Program-made: the position numbers and the translations under genes
In this document: positions 10,257-20,690 of the stretch, piece after piece
Layout of the letters: each line of letters opens with the position of its first letter
Position numbering within the stretch: the first letter of the stretch is position 1
From: Alligator mississippiensis
Taxonomy: Eukaryota > Chordata > Crocodylia > Alligatoridae
Length of the DNA stretch: 64,000 nucleotides
Direction of reading: 5' to 3'
Assembly: GCF_030867095.1 (NCBI RefSeq)
Contig: NC_081831.1
Coordinates: 49,165,319-49,229,318 of the forward strand
Notes under the pieces: model-generated
Databases searched by the model: none
What the model was told of the DNA's origin: nothing
Seen by the model: the letters and a program-made list of their open reading frames with translations, nothing else

Positions 10257-11943
10257 AGTGGTAATGGATAGTTGTAGGAGTTGGAGTACTTCACTCATTC
10301 ATGCCAAAGAGAAAGAAAATGCTAATGAAGGGAAGATATTTAGGGTTAACTTTCTATTTTATCTGTGGAAAATAGAGATGCATGGACAAACTCCACACAC
10401 TGTGGAAAGTAAATTACTCTTACCCACATCTTTCTTAATAAATAGGTTTTGTCGTAAGTGGAGTGGGGCTATATGTAGCTTTATAGACCTCCATGTATCT
10501 AAAAAGACACAATGTAGGGGCACCATTAACCCGGTATATGCCAATTGAAGATAAGTCTTAGTTAGTAGTATTTTTTTGTCCTTCTGTGAAACACTCTATT
10601 GTAATGAACTTAATGATAATTGTTAATAAAACTGTCACTTTTTAATGCCAATTGGGAATCGTTAAGTGGCTTTCTGCAGAGGCAGGGTTCTTGGAGCAAT
10701 GTGCAGTTCATACACCATTTTTTAGCTCTGAGTACTCATACATTTTTCATTACTGGAGGAACAATTCCTGTATTCCCTGAACAAATACTTAATTTATAGT
10801 TATAGAAATGCTGCAAAGTGCAGAACATGTCATATTCAAATACAAAATATATCAGATAACAATATCAGATTAAAACTGGAAACTCTGTATATGACAGCTG
10901 TCTGTAAGTCAAGTGTTGTCTTGTCAAGTACAGTAGAGATGGCTACATGTAGATTCAGGGATCTGGTAACAAATCAGAACTACTGGCACAAAAATGGTTT
11001 AAAATACTTGACCTATGGATCCAATTCTGCCTTTGATTCAATAACTATAACTCATATTGTCTTCAGTGATGAGTGCAAAACCCAAACCATATTTTTTGTA
11101 ATGGTTAAAAATAGAGGATACCATTGAAGTATAATGTTTGCAAGGCCCAAATGAGTATCAAACTTGTTCAAGAGACCTAAGGAAAATCTTCATTTACAAT
11201 GTAGTCACAGAGAAGCCAAGAAGTTGTATAAAATAGTCCAGTCTAAGTTATATGCTACTGTGTCTAGACTGCTACTGACCTATCCAGTTTAATATTAGCT
11301 TATGTATCTTTGTTACATTGCAGTCACTTTTGTTACTAAATTGTAGATATACCTAGAAAATACCTGAACAATTGTGTTGTCATTTTAAGTCTTCCATTTC
11401 TAATTATAGTGCTTTCTGCATGAACCTTAGAGCATCAGAATTGTGCAAATATACCTGGACTACTTAAAAATAATTAGGACTTGAGCTAAGTGTGTTTTCT
11501 GTTCCTTGTATTTTCTCTTAGGTTAAGGAAAAAAATGTATCACCTGGCCTTTTAGGCTTGTTTGAAATTAGAGAAGTAATAACTTTCAAAAATATCTTTA
11601 AGGAAATACAGTCACCCTATCCCTTTTGAAGTTCCCAGTTCCTTTATAGGTTAATTGTTCAGGGTTGTTGTGTGGGGCAGATGTGAAGATAAGTTGTTGA
11701 AATCAAGAACTTGCCTCATATTCAATCCCAATGTTGTCTGGAGACTCACTAAAATCTATTAATGTTTAGTTAGTAAGAATGATCCCAGCTTCAAGTGACC
11801 TCACTGAATATTTTGCCCACAGAAACAACAATTAAAAAATGGTGCCCAGCTTTCTAAGACATTTGTCTTTCTTTCATAGTAATAAGAATCCTTAGTGTTG
11901 TTATATGGGTGATGTCCTACTTGGATTCTGTATTCTTACTTTC
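10257..11943. other. Noncoding sequence, nothing recognised
   Basis: AT-rich DNA with short chance frames only (for example 10258-10548 and 10891-11127). No motif, splice-supported exon or repeat end was recognised. Confidence 0.45.
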
Positions 11944-12299
11944 ACTGGGAACATCTACACAAGATGCTTTACTCAAGATTAGGTAAATTACTGTGCAGTA
12001 AGCATCACCATCTACACCTGCAGATGCTTACTGTGTAGTAATTTGCTCTAATCCTGAGTAAATTTGCTACCTGTAAATACAAATAGCAGCTGTCTCCTGG
12101 CCCTATGCTGCCTGCCAGCCCTTGTCCTAGCACCCAGGGGGAAACTAGATCTCTGCCTGGCTGCTGTACAGGGACAGTGCAGGGCCAGATGGGGCAGGAG
12201 CAGACTGCTGCCAGAAGCAACAAATCTGCTTCTGCCTACCCACATGTATAGATGCCTGCCTAGGGTGGGTTTACTTTAGTAATCTATATTAATAAAAGG

Positions 12300-12301
12300 G
12301 C

Positions 12302-12348
<47 letters not shown>

Positions 12349-12358
12349 GTGTGTGTGT
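12300..12358. repeat. (GT)n microsatellite at the Helitron 5' end
   Basis: A nearly pure run of GT/TG dinucleotides, with one break near its end, directly downstream of the proposed Helitron 5' terminus. Confidence 0.95.
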
Positions 12359-12701
12359 CAGTGCCATTGCTCTAAGACCATGATACCTAGAGACCTAAAA
12401 CTTCCCCAGGAAGCAGAATAAATTTGCATATGCAAAACATTCTTTACCAAAGCTCAAAGCTCCTGGCCAAGGTCAACCAGTACAGCTCCACATTTAGGAG
12501 TATTCCCCTAAGGGCTGTGATTGGAACTGATTAACAGGACCTGGGAGCACTCACAGGTAGAGTGAGGTCTTAGGGAAGGTCCAGGGAGAAAACCATACTG
12601 GGCCTTCTCAGGGACTGATTAGGGGGTTGTGAGAGGCATTCCCTGTAAGGCAATCTACAAGAAGAAAACTTGCCAAAAATTGACTTGCAAAAGCTGCAGC
12701 C

Positions 12702-12908
12702 AGAGCAGCTGAGACTCTAGAGCAGCAAGTTGCAAGATGACAAACAAACAGAGCAGCAATGTCTGCATCCAGAGCAGCTGAGACCCTTGAACAGCAGGTT
12801 ACAAGATGAGAAACAAACAGACTAGCAATGACTGCATCCAGAGCAACTGAAACTCCTGCACAGTGAGTTGCAAACACAGCAGCAATGGCTGCAGCCAGGA
12901 ACTGGCCC
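12702..12908 (+). repeat. 69-bp tandem repeats in Helitron N-terminal coding region, copy A
   Basis: Three units with a strict 69-bp period begin at 12702, 12771 and 12840 (each starts agagca-ctga). A 69-bp unit equals 23 codons, so the array would keep frame in the intact protein. The ancestral repeat peptide resembles 'RAAETPAQ' followed by 'NRAAM'. This copy is riddled with stops. Confidence 0.85.
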
Positions 12909-13159
12909 TGGAGGGAAAAAGAAAACTCTGCATTCTTCTACCATCCAGCCTTGGATTACAGTTCTGATCCATTAGTTACAATTGGCTCAATGGTGACTTC
13001 TTGCAGACACTGTCTTGCAATGCGATGGAAAGGAGAAGCTCCAGGGATATGCTGCAACAATGGCAAGTTTCATATGCCTGTTGTGGGAGAAAACTCCCTG
13101 GAGTTTGTTGTCTATCTGCATAGGAACCAGGCAACACGGGTAAAGGCTTTACTGCAGTT

Positions 13160-15725
13160 TATTTGTCAGTGAGCAATATACATCAACCCTCATCAAGACA
13201 GAATCCAAGGTTGAGGAAGTAGAAGGATTGTGGGTTAGGCTACATGGGGGGTAAGGAGAAAGGGATTTGGTGGTAGGGGTCTGCTACAGACCCCCACACC
13301 AAGGGGAAGAAATAGATGCGGGGCTCCTGAGGCAACTCTTGGAGACCATAAAAGCTAAAGAGGCAGTAGTCATGGGGGACCTAAACTACCTGGACATCTG
13401 CTGGGAGACGCAGACAGCACGGTCCCATCGCTCACGCAGGTTTCTAACCTGTATACAGGACCCCCACCTGACACAGGAGGTGCATGGTCCCACTAGGGGG
13501 AATGCCATACTGGATCTGGTATTGGCAAAGGGGATGACATGATAGGGGACCTCCAGATCGGTAGCCATTTGGGAGACAGTGATCACCTAATAATAGAATT
13601 CAACATAAGACGTTGAGTGGGTAAGGTAACTAGTAGGGTGAAAGTGCTAGACTTTAGGAAAGCTGATCTCAATGCACTCAGGCAATTAGTCAAGGACGCA
13701 CTGCAGAGTAGGAGTTTTGAAGGGATGGGAGCCCAAGAAGGGTGGCTGTGCCTTAAGGAAATGATCCTTCGGGCACAAAGTAAGATGATCCCCGAGCGAG
13801 GCAAAAAAGGGAAAGGGGCCAGGAGGCTTCCATGGCTGACCAGAGAAATCCAGGGCAGCCTAAGGGCCAAAAGGGGAGCACATAAAAAGTGGAAACAGGG
13901 TGAGATCACTAAAGATGAATATACCTCCTCTGCTCGTGCTTGTAGGGAGGCAGTTAGGCGGGCCAAAGCTACCATGGAGCTGAGGATGGCAACCCAAGTA
14001 AAAGACAACAAGAAATTGTTTTTTAGATATATTGGGAGTAAAAGGAAGGCCCAGGGAGGAATAGGACCACTGCTAAATGGGCAGAAACAATTGGTGACAG
14101 ACAGGGGGGACAAGGCTGAACTCCTCAACGAGTTCTTTGCCTCAGTGTTCCTAAGAGAGGGGCACGACAAGTCTCTCACTGGGGTTGGTGAGAGGCAGCA
14201 GCAAGGTGCCAGACTTCCATGCGTAGATCCTGAGGTGGTGCGGAGTCATTTGGAAGAACTGGATGCCTTTAAATCAGCAGGCCCGGATGGGCACCATCCG
14301 AGGGTGCTGAAGGCACTGGCCAACATCATTGCAGAGCCACTGGCGGGAATATTCGAACGCTCGTGGCACACGGGCCAAGTCCTGGAGGACTGGAAAAGGG
14401 CTAACGTGGTCCCCATTTTCAAAAAGGGGAGGAAGGAGGACCCAGGCAACTATAGGCCAGTCAATCTCACCTCCATCCTTGGTAAAGTCTTTGAAAAAAT
14501 TATCAAGGCTCACATTTGTGAGAGCCTGGCAGGGCAAATTATGCTGATGGGAAACCAGCACGGGTTTGTGGCGGGCAGATTGTGCCTGACCAATCTAGTC
14601 TCTTTCTATGACCAGGTTACGAAACGCCTGGACACAGGAGGAGGGGTGGATGTCGTATACTTAGACTTCAGGAAGGCCTTCGATACGGTATCCCACCCCA
14701 TACTGGTGAACAAGCTAAGAGGCTGTGATGTGGATGACTACACAGTCCGGTGGGTGACGAATTGGCTAGAGGGTCGCACCCAAAGAGTAGTGGTGGATGG
14801 GTCGGTCTCAACCTGGAAGGGTGTGGGCAGTGGGGTCCCGCAGGGCTCGGTCCTTGGACAGATACTTTTTAATGTCTTCATCAGTGACTTGGACGAGGGA
14901 GTCAAATGTACTCTGTCCAAGTTTGCAGATGACACAAAGCTATGGGGAGAAGTGGACACGCTGGAGGGCAGGGAACAGCTGCAGGCAGACCTGGATAGGT
15001 TGGACAAGTGGGCAGAAAATAACAGGATGCAGTTCAACAAGGAGAAATGCAAAGTGCTGCACCTAGGGAGGAAAAATGTCCAGCACATCTACAGCCTAGG
15101 GAATGACCTTCTGGGTGGCACAGAGGTGGAAAGGGATCTTGGAGTTCTAGTGGACTCCAAGATGAATATGAGTCGGCAGTGTGACGAAGCCATCAGAAAA
15201 GCCAATGGCACTTTATCGTGCATCAGCAGATGCATGACGAATAGGTCCAGGGAGGTGATACTTCCCCTCTATAGGGCGCTGGTCAGACCGCAGTTGGAGT
15301 ACTGCGTGCAATTCTGGGCGCCACACTTCAAGAAGGATGCGGATAACCTGGAGAGGGTCCAGAGAAGGGCAACTCATATGGTCAAGGGCCTGAAGACCAA
15401 GCCCTACGAGGAGAGACTAGAGAAACTGGACCTTTTCAGCCTCCGCTAGAGAAGGTTGAGAGGCAACCTTGTGGCTGCCTATAAGTTCATCACGGGGGCA
15501 CAGAAGGGAATTGGTGAGTATTTATTCACCAAGGCGCCCCCGGGGGTTACAAGAAATAATGGCCACAAGCTAGCAGAGAGCAGATTTAGATTGGGCATTA
15601 GGAAGAACTTCTTCACAGTTCGAGTGGCCAAGGTCTGGAATGGGCTCCCAAGGGAGGTGGTGCTCTCCCCTACCCTGGGGGTCTTCAAGAGGAGGTTAGA
15701 TGAGCATCTATCTGGGGTCATCTAG
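13160..15725 (+). pseudogene. CR1 ORF2 (endonuclease C-terminal part plus reverse transcriptase), nearly open
   Basis: The endonuclease part shows 'VVGVCYRPP' and 'VVMGDLNY' (13267-13542). The 610-codon open stretch from 13617 holds the linker ('VKVLDFRKADLNALRQL') and the reverse transcriptase with 'NYRPVNLTSILGKVFEKI', 'HGFVAGR', 'YLDFRKAFDTVSH', 'GVPQGSVLG' and an intact catalytic FADD at 14922-14933. The C-terminal thumb region ends 'RRLDEHLSGVI' at 15725. I count four lesions: TAA at 13252-13254, a one-base frameshift near 13530, TGA at 13614-13616 and TAG at 15447-15449; the frame continues beyond each. The N-terminal half of the endonuclease and ORF1 are missing, so it cannot act autonomously. 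Confidence 0.93.
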
Positions 15726-15812
15726 ACCCAGCACTCTTTCCTGCTTATGCAGGGGGTCGGACTCGATGATCTATTGAGGTCCCTTCCGACCCTAACATCT
15801 ATGAATCTATGA
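13160..15812 (+). mobile_element. CR1 LINE, 5'-truncated, youngest in the window
   Basis: This CR1 insertion lies inside the LTR. It starts in the endonuclease domain and extends through the complete reverse transcriptase to a 3' UTR with the CR1 hallmark 'GGTCGGACTCGATGATC' and 'GAGGTCCCTTCCGACCCTA'. It ends in repeated 'ATCTATGA' octamers at about 15800-15812. The 5' truncation and octamer tail fit target-primed reverse transcription. Low lesion density suggests a fairly recent insertion compared with the CR1 copies at 2.3 kb and 63 kb. Confidence 0.93.
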
Positions 15813-16549
15813 ATTTGCTCGAGCAATGACCATAAACCAGCAAAGAGGCAAAATGCCCCCCCCCCCCCCAAGGGTGGGGCGTTCTTTTATACTTTTTACA
15901 ACAAGGCAAGACTACAGGGTTAACAAAAGTAATACTTGGGCGGTGCTTTACAAATCTTTATAACAGCATATTTCTGTTAAGCTAGCATTTTTTTAAAAGC
16001 TGAAGAAGTTAAGTAATAGTAATATTATGATACGTTAGCAAAAACTTGTACAGTAGTAGATATTTCTTAAGGACACGATCACTGTACTCAGAACAATGGC
16101 TTTTTTGTCTTATTTTGTTCCTTGCTGTATCTGGTTTACAGCACATAGACTTATATAAATTTACTTGCTGTATTTTACTCAGAAAATGGTTAACATAGTT
16201 AAAATGATTACTTAATATAAATAAATGGCTGGCTTAGTTATTATTCTGCCTTGTGGTTAGCAGCATTGCTAGGCCACAGGTCATGCCTTATGTTCAGCTG
16301 TAAATCTAATACTTCTTAATAATTTAAATTATTGTTAACTTAACAGTATGTTATCAGAAAACTATTTTATTTTAGGGTAATAATAAACTTGCCCACCACA
16401 TGCCCCAAATGAATGATCCTCCTGAGCCCCTTCATACATTGTTGACAGGCAACACTCCAGATGCAAGTCGCTTCACATGGCTCCTACCAAAGAAAAGGCA
16501 ATCTACAAGAAGCAAAGTTGCCAAAAATCGCCTTGCAAAAGCTGCAGCC

Positions 16550-16756
16550 AGAGCAGCTGATACTCCAAAGCAGCAAGTTGCAAGACAACAAACAAACAGA
16601 GCAGTAATGGTTGCACCCAGAGCAACTGAAACTCCTGCACAGCGGGTGACAAGATGAGAGACAAACAGAGCAGCAATGACTGCATCCAGAGCAACTGAAA
16701 CTCCTGCACAGCTAGTTGCAAAGAGAGTGGCAATGGCTGCAGACAGGAACTGGCCC
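16550..16756 (+). repeat. 69-bp tandem repeats in Helitron N-terminal coding region, copy B
   Basis: The same 69-bp unit as in copy A, here starting at 16550, 16619 and 16688. The first part stays open (16400-16657). It is followed by the 'NWPW' block, as in copy A at about 12900. Confidence 0.85.
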
Positions 16757-16944
16757 TGGAGGAAAAAAAGAAAACTGTCCATTCTTCTACAATCCAACCT
16801 TGGATTACGGTTCTGATCCATTAATTGCAATTAGCTCAATGGCAACTTCTTGCAATCACTGCCTTGCAATGCGGTGGAAAGGAGAAGCTCCAGGGGTATG
16901 CTGAAAAAGTGGCAAGGTTCAACTGCCCCAAATGAATGATCCTC

Positions 16945-18165
16945 CTGAGCCCCTTCATACATTGCTGACAGGCAACACTCCAATGCACATCATTTCCAAA
17001 GCAACATTAGAAGATATGACTCGTGATTCCAAATTACATCTTTTGGCACCACAAAAGACATCAGAGAATCTGGCTACATGCCCACATTTAAAGTCCAGGG
17101 CCAGGTTTATCATCGGATTGGCAGTCTGATGCCACTCCCAAATGAAGAGCCCAAATTCCTGCAGATATACTTCATGGTTGATGATACAAAGCAGGCTGAA
17201 CAGTGTAGCAACAGTGTAATTCAAATCAACCTGCAGGTGGTGTTGCAGTTGCAAAACATGCTCCACAAGGAAAACAACTATGTTCACAGTTTCAAGTGTG
17301 CCATGGAGAAGATGACTCCAGAGTACAATCTTGTCATTCATGCAGACAAAACTCCAGCTGGTGATCATGAGTGGTGCTTCAATGCACCCACAACATCAGA
17401 AGTGGCTGTCATTCTGGCTGGTGAACAACATGGCAATCAAGACATTGTGTTGTAACTCAGGAACAACTCCCTCCAGAGAATTGCTGAGACACACCAATCA
17501 TATGATGCACTTCGGTATCCACTAATTTTCTGACAGGGTGATTATGGCTACCATTTTGAACTGCGACATACAAATCCAGCAATGGGGCTGCCACCTCAAA
17601 AGAAGATTTCTGCCATGGACTTTTATGCCTACAGGATGATTCTGTGAGCTAGAAGTTTCAATCACATCTTGCGATGCAAAGATCTCTTCCACCAATTTGC
17701 TGTGGACATGTATGCCAAAATTGAAGCAGAAAGGTTGAGATTCATTTGAATGAACCAAAAGAAACTCAGAGTTGAAAACTATGTTCACCTCAGGGATGCC
17801 ATGAATAATAATGGAGATGCTGCCAATGTTGGCCAATTTGTCATCTTGTCTTCCAGTTTCACAGGTGGGCCTTGCTACATGCATGAGCACACTCAGGATG
17901 CCATGACATATATGCAAAACTATGACCGCCTTGATCTCTTCATTACCTTCACCTGCAACAGAGCTTGGGCAGAAATGACTAATGAATTGATGCCAGGCCA
18001 AAAACCACAGGATTGGCATGATTTGCTGGCAAGAGTATTCTGACAAAAAGTGAAGGCATTAATGAATCTCACCAACAAGGGAAAGATTTTTGGAGCCATT
18101 CAGTGCTACATACGCACAATTGAGTGGCAAAAGTGTGGCCTGCCACATGCCCACAGCTTATTAGT
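16945..18165 (+). pseudogene. Helitron protein remnant: Helitron-like N domain to Rep HUH motif
   Basis: In an intact Helitron this protein is a Rep/helicase that nicks and replicates the transposon by rolling circle. The remnant shows the conserved N-terminal domain: 'PTFKVQGQVYHRIGSLMPLP' (from 17078), 'ADKTPAGDHEW', 'FNAPTTSEVAVI' and 'DIVL' up to 17455. It continues in other frames with 'YAYRMIL', 'CKDLFHQFAVDMYAKIEAER', 'SSFTGGPCYMHEHTQDAMTY' and 'DLFITFTCN'. The last recognisable piece is 'EWQKCGLPHAH', whose HAH codons (18146-18154) are the HUH metal-binding motif. The downstream tyrosine motif and the helicase are absent. There are at least five in-frame stops and frameshifts. Expression as a working protein is not plausible. 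Confidence 0.88.
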
Positions 18166-18309
18166 AGAGGGAAATAAGATAGAATGAAAATATTTTATTT
18201 ATAAAACATTAAAATTTGATTACTGCAGCCTATGCAAAGCCAGGTACTTTGACTAGTTTACTTTAAAATAAACCCATCCTACAGCATTTGCATGTGTAGA
18301 TTGCCCACT

Positions 18310-18982
18310 GTGCCATGAGCTAGGAGATTATTTTGCCCCTGTTATTTCCAATACAAATAAAAGAGCCTGGCCTTGAGAATGAATGCTGAGAGCTGACAGA
18401 GTTTGCTTTGCCTTTGCTGTCCCTCTTTCATCCCTTTACTTGCCCCTACCATCAAGTCAAAGAGAATGCTTGTCTTCATTTTCAAGATGCTGCACAACCT
18501 TTCCCCAACCTATCTATAATCTCTCATTCAGTATCAATATAGTAAATCCTGTTTCTGATTACCCTATGAGCCCAGACTTCATTGCCCACTTGCAAAAATA
18601 AACAAAACAAAAAGAAAAAACTTCATGGGCTTTCTCTGACCCTGACACTGCCACTTAGAAAAAGCTTGCAGCTCCCTTATTGTCCTCCTTAAAATTCTCC
18701 TTTACTATGATGCCTAACAAGAACGCAACAATACTTAAGCTGCTTATGTGCTGAGCTCCCTTCCTATTATGCTATCCAATAGTTTCCTCGCTCTGTCCTA
18801 TTTATCTGCATCCATCACTTGTCTCTATCTTATGTTTAGATTATAATCTCTTTGAAGATGGAACTATAACTGTTTTGCTTATGTCTGCAAGCAGCAGTTT
18901 TGTTTTGTGTTTGTATAGTGTGTGACACAATTGGCCATGACTAGGTTTCCTAATAATAGTTAATAAATAAATAAAAAACCTA
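18310..18982 (+). repeat. Ancient L2/CR1-like LINE 3' region
   Basis: The 3' portion (about 18835-18982) has the layout 'TAGATTATAATCTCTTTGAA', then 'GTTTGTATAGTG', then 'GACACAATTGGCCATGACTA', ending in AATA/ATAA repeats. This is characteristic of a widespread old amniote LINE/SINE 3' end. The upstream pyrimidine-rich part (18400-18700) looks like related coding or UTR sequence, but no motif is secure. Identification is from memory of the tail layout. Confidence 0.5.
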
Positions 18983-19854
18983 GCTTCATCAATAGTTTCT
19001 TTGGTTTGGTTGTCTTATTATTACCCATGCCTTTTGTGCTGCCAAGATTAGATTACTGAAGCTTTGTTTTACCTGGGTACCAAAGGAATCTGCACATTTT
19101 TAAGCATTATCTCTGTCTGGGAGCAAATGGTAATACTACTCTCTGATCTGCATTGCTGCTACATTTAGTTTTGGGCAAAGTTTAACTTGATCTCTAAATT
19201 AACAGGGATCTGCCTGTCTGACAGACTGGTCTTTGCATGCAGTGGAATTCCTTCAGTATAAGAGAGGGAACCAGCACCAGATCTAAAAGCCATTTTTTCA
19301 CCTCCAAATAAACCTAAATCTGTTCTGCAGAGAATATTGCAAGGCTCATTCTTCCCCAATTGTGGGGATGGAGCCAAGATCTGGTATTTTTGGCTTTATT
19401 AATTATGAAAGGTGGCACCCACACATTCCTTCAATACATATAGGGTGGTGCAGCTGAATGTGCCCTAGGGTTGCCATGGCACACCCTTGATGACTGCCTT
19501 AGGCCTGCTCAGCCTTCACTCCCATTTCTCAGGGTCTTTCCCTGATGTCTCACCTGCAACACCTTGATGATGTTAATGAAGAAGGGAGGCTACCCTTAGA
19601 AGCTGGCAAACTCTAGGTGCTCTTCCGAGTTCTTTTTGTTACTCCATGGGCTCACCCTGCCCTGCTTGGCTTGGAGCTCAGACCCCGACAATAAAAGTCT
19701 CTTTCTGTCCCAAGCTAGCACTGGGCCCCTCAAACTCCAACCCTTGTCCGGGCTTCAGCCTGTTTGGCTTTAGCCCATTTTCCCTCTAGCTGAGGCCCCT
19801 CAGCCCAGGTCCTCTGACTTGGATCCAGGCTTTTCAGGCCTCAGCCTAATAGGC
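18983..19854. other. Noncoding; right half moderately GC-rich and possibly repetitive
   Basis: 18983-19420 shows nothing recognisable. From about 19430 to 19850 the sequence turns C/T-rich with many 'CCTCAG' and 'GGCTT' runs. It resembles the block at 39990-40470 in texture. I could not delimit an element or assign a family. Confidence 0.35.
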
Positions 19855-20040
19855 TAGGGACAGAAGTTACATATACTGGTTTAAGTATTCAGAAAATGGT
19901 TTAAATGTGTAACATAATGTAAGTCCAGTGCACAAAAAACAGTTTCAAAATGGCTGGAACTGGTTTAAGATAAACTTGGTTGAATGTAGTATCAGACTTA
20001 ACTGGTTTGGGTCAGACTGGCTTATGAAACTTCTGTCTCA
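19855..20040. mobile_element. Short MITE with TAGGGACAGAAGTT terminus
   Basis: The left end TAGGGACAGAAGTTACATA faces a right end that reads inward as TGAGACAGAAGTTTCATAA. The arms contain 'ACTGGTTTAA'-type blocks in both directions. No clear target duplication was found. The ends resemble the right end of the 9541-10253 block. Confidence 0.55.
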
Positions 20041-20690
20041 GACCATAGTGGAGGGTGCCTGCCAAGTACCCCACTTGTGGCCTCCTCTGCCTCTACAGCC
20101 ACTCCCAGTCCTCCAGTTCTCAACTAATATAAATAAACATAAATACGAATGCAACTGAAATATAATCAAACAGCTTCCACAAAATTTGTCCCCGTTTTCC
20201 ATCAATATCCTATGACAATTATAATTCCTAAGGCAAGGTACACTGTGCCCCTAGTGAGTAGGCTGGGTATCCCTGGGCACTACTTCCCACAGTAAGCTTC
20301 CTTGAAGGGAGCTTCTCCCCTTGCAGCCTACAGAGTCTGACTGCCTGCTCTGGTCAGGGCTTGGGTTTATATGCCTGGAAGCCCTGCCCCCTCTCTGTCA
20401 TGTGCCTTCCCCAGCCACACACTGGTCTTTTTATCTCTTTATTAAGGGCCACCCTACACGCCCATGGCTGCAGCCCCACATAGCTGGCCTCTGTCTCCCT
20501 TTCACAGGCCCCTCTCCTCCTGCACCATTGTGCCTGAGTAACAGGGTTTGGGTTCAATGGTACAGGGTAGTAGAGAGGAGCAAACAAATTTCCCCTCTGC
20601 TTTAGATCCCATAGTACAGTAATGATTCCATTCATGCAAATGTCAGTTTTTCCATGATTGCTGTTAATCATGAAATTATCTTTTCTTTAT
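20041..20690. other. Noncoding, C/T-rich repeat-like stretch
   Basis: Moderately GC-rich sequence with overlapping chance frames on both strands (20321-20605 plus, 20354-20671 minus). It contains a 'TTTATATGCC' TATA-like box near 20365, which made me consider an LTR, but no ends or target duplication were identified. Confidence 0.3.

Larger units (their letters stand above)
13079..16400 (+). mobile_element. Probable solo LTR inserted in the Helitron, itself split by a CR1
   Basis: The Helitron coding sequence breaks after ...CATATGCC at 13078. The inserted DNA begins TGTTGTGGGAG and its far end is CCCACCACA at 16400. This gives the TG...CA ends with short inverted repeats typical of LTRs. 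TGCC precedes the insertion (13075-13078) and follows it (16401-16404), a 4-bp (or ATGCC 5-bp) target duplication. The LTR segments are about 13079-13160 and 15813-16400, roughly 670 bp in total, with AT-rich TATA/AATAAA-like stretches in the second part. No internal retroviral region was seen. Confidence 0.6.
12288..18165 (+). mobile_element. Helitron remnant with duplicated N-terminal region
   Basis: The probable 5' terminus is TCTATATTAATAAAAGGG after an A/T dinucleotide, followed by a long GT run. Coding sequence for the N-terminal repeat region appears at about 12640-13078, is interrupted by an LTR element with a CR1, and resumes at 16400-16472 ('MNDPPEPLHTLLTGNTPDA'). Immediately afterwards the N-terminal region starts again (about 16480) and runs into the conserved domain. 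The sequence is lost just after the HUH motif. No helicase region and no 3' hairpin-CTRR terminus were found, so this is a 5' fragment. Confidence 0.75.
11947..18306. mobile_element. Harbinger-like element split by a Helitron (outermost layer of a nest)
   Basis: The left end GGGAACATCTACACAAGATG (11947) closely matches the left end of the large Harbinger at 28771. The right end, read inward from 18306, is GGGCAATCTACACATGC. Both are flanked by ACT (11944-11946 and 18307-18309), as at the 6883 element. The left segment runs to about 12287 and the right segment resumes near 18230. Both contain a 'GTTTACTTTA' block near the break. The Helitron and its own insertions lie between. That both segments belong to one element is inferred from the ends and flanks. 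Confidence 0.55.

Noticed and set aside
12702..12908. CRISPR-like regular repeats
   Set aside because: The 69-bp units are contiguous, without unique spacers, in eukaryotic transposon coding sequence. They are in-frame protein repeats of a Helitron.
19430..20690. Possible LTR (C/T-rich, TATA-like box near 20365)
   Set aside because: No TG...CA ends, no target duplication and no internal retroviral coding sequence were found.
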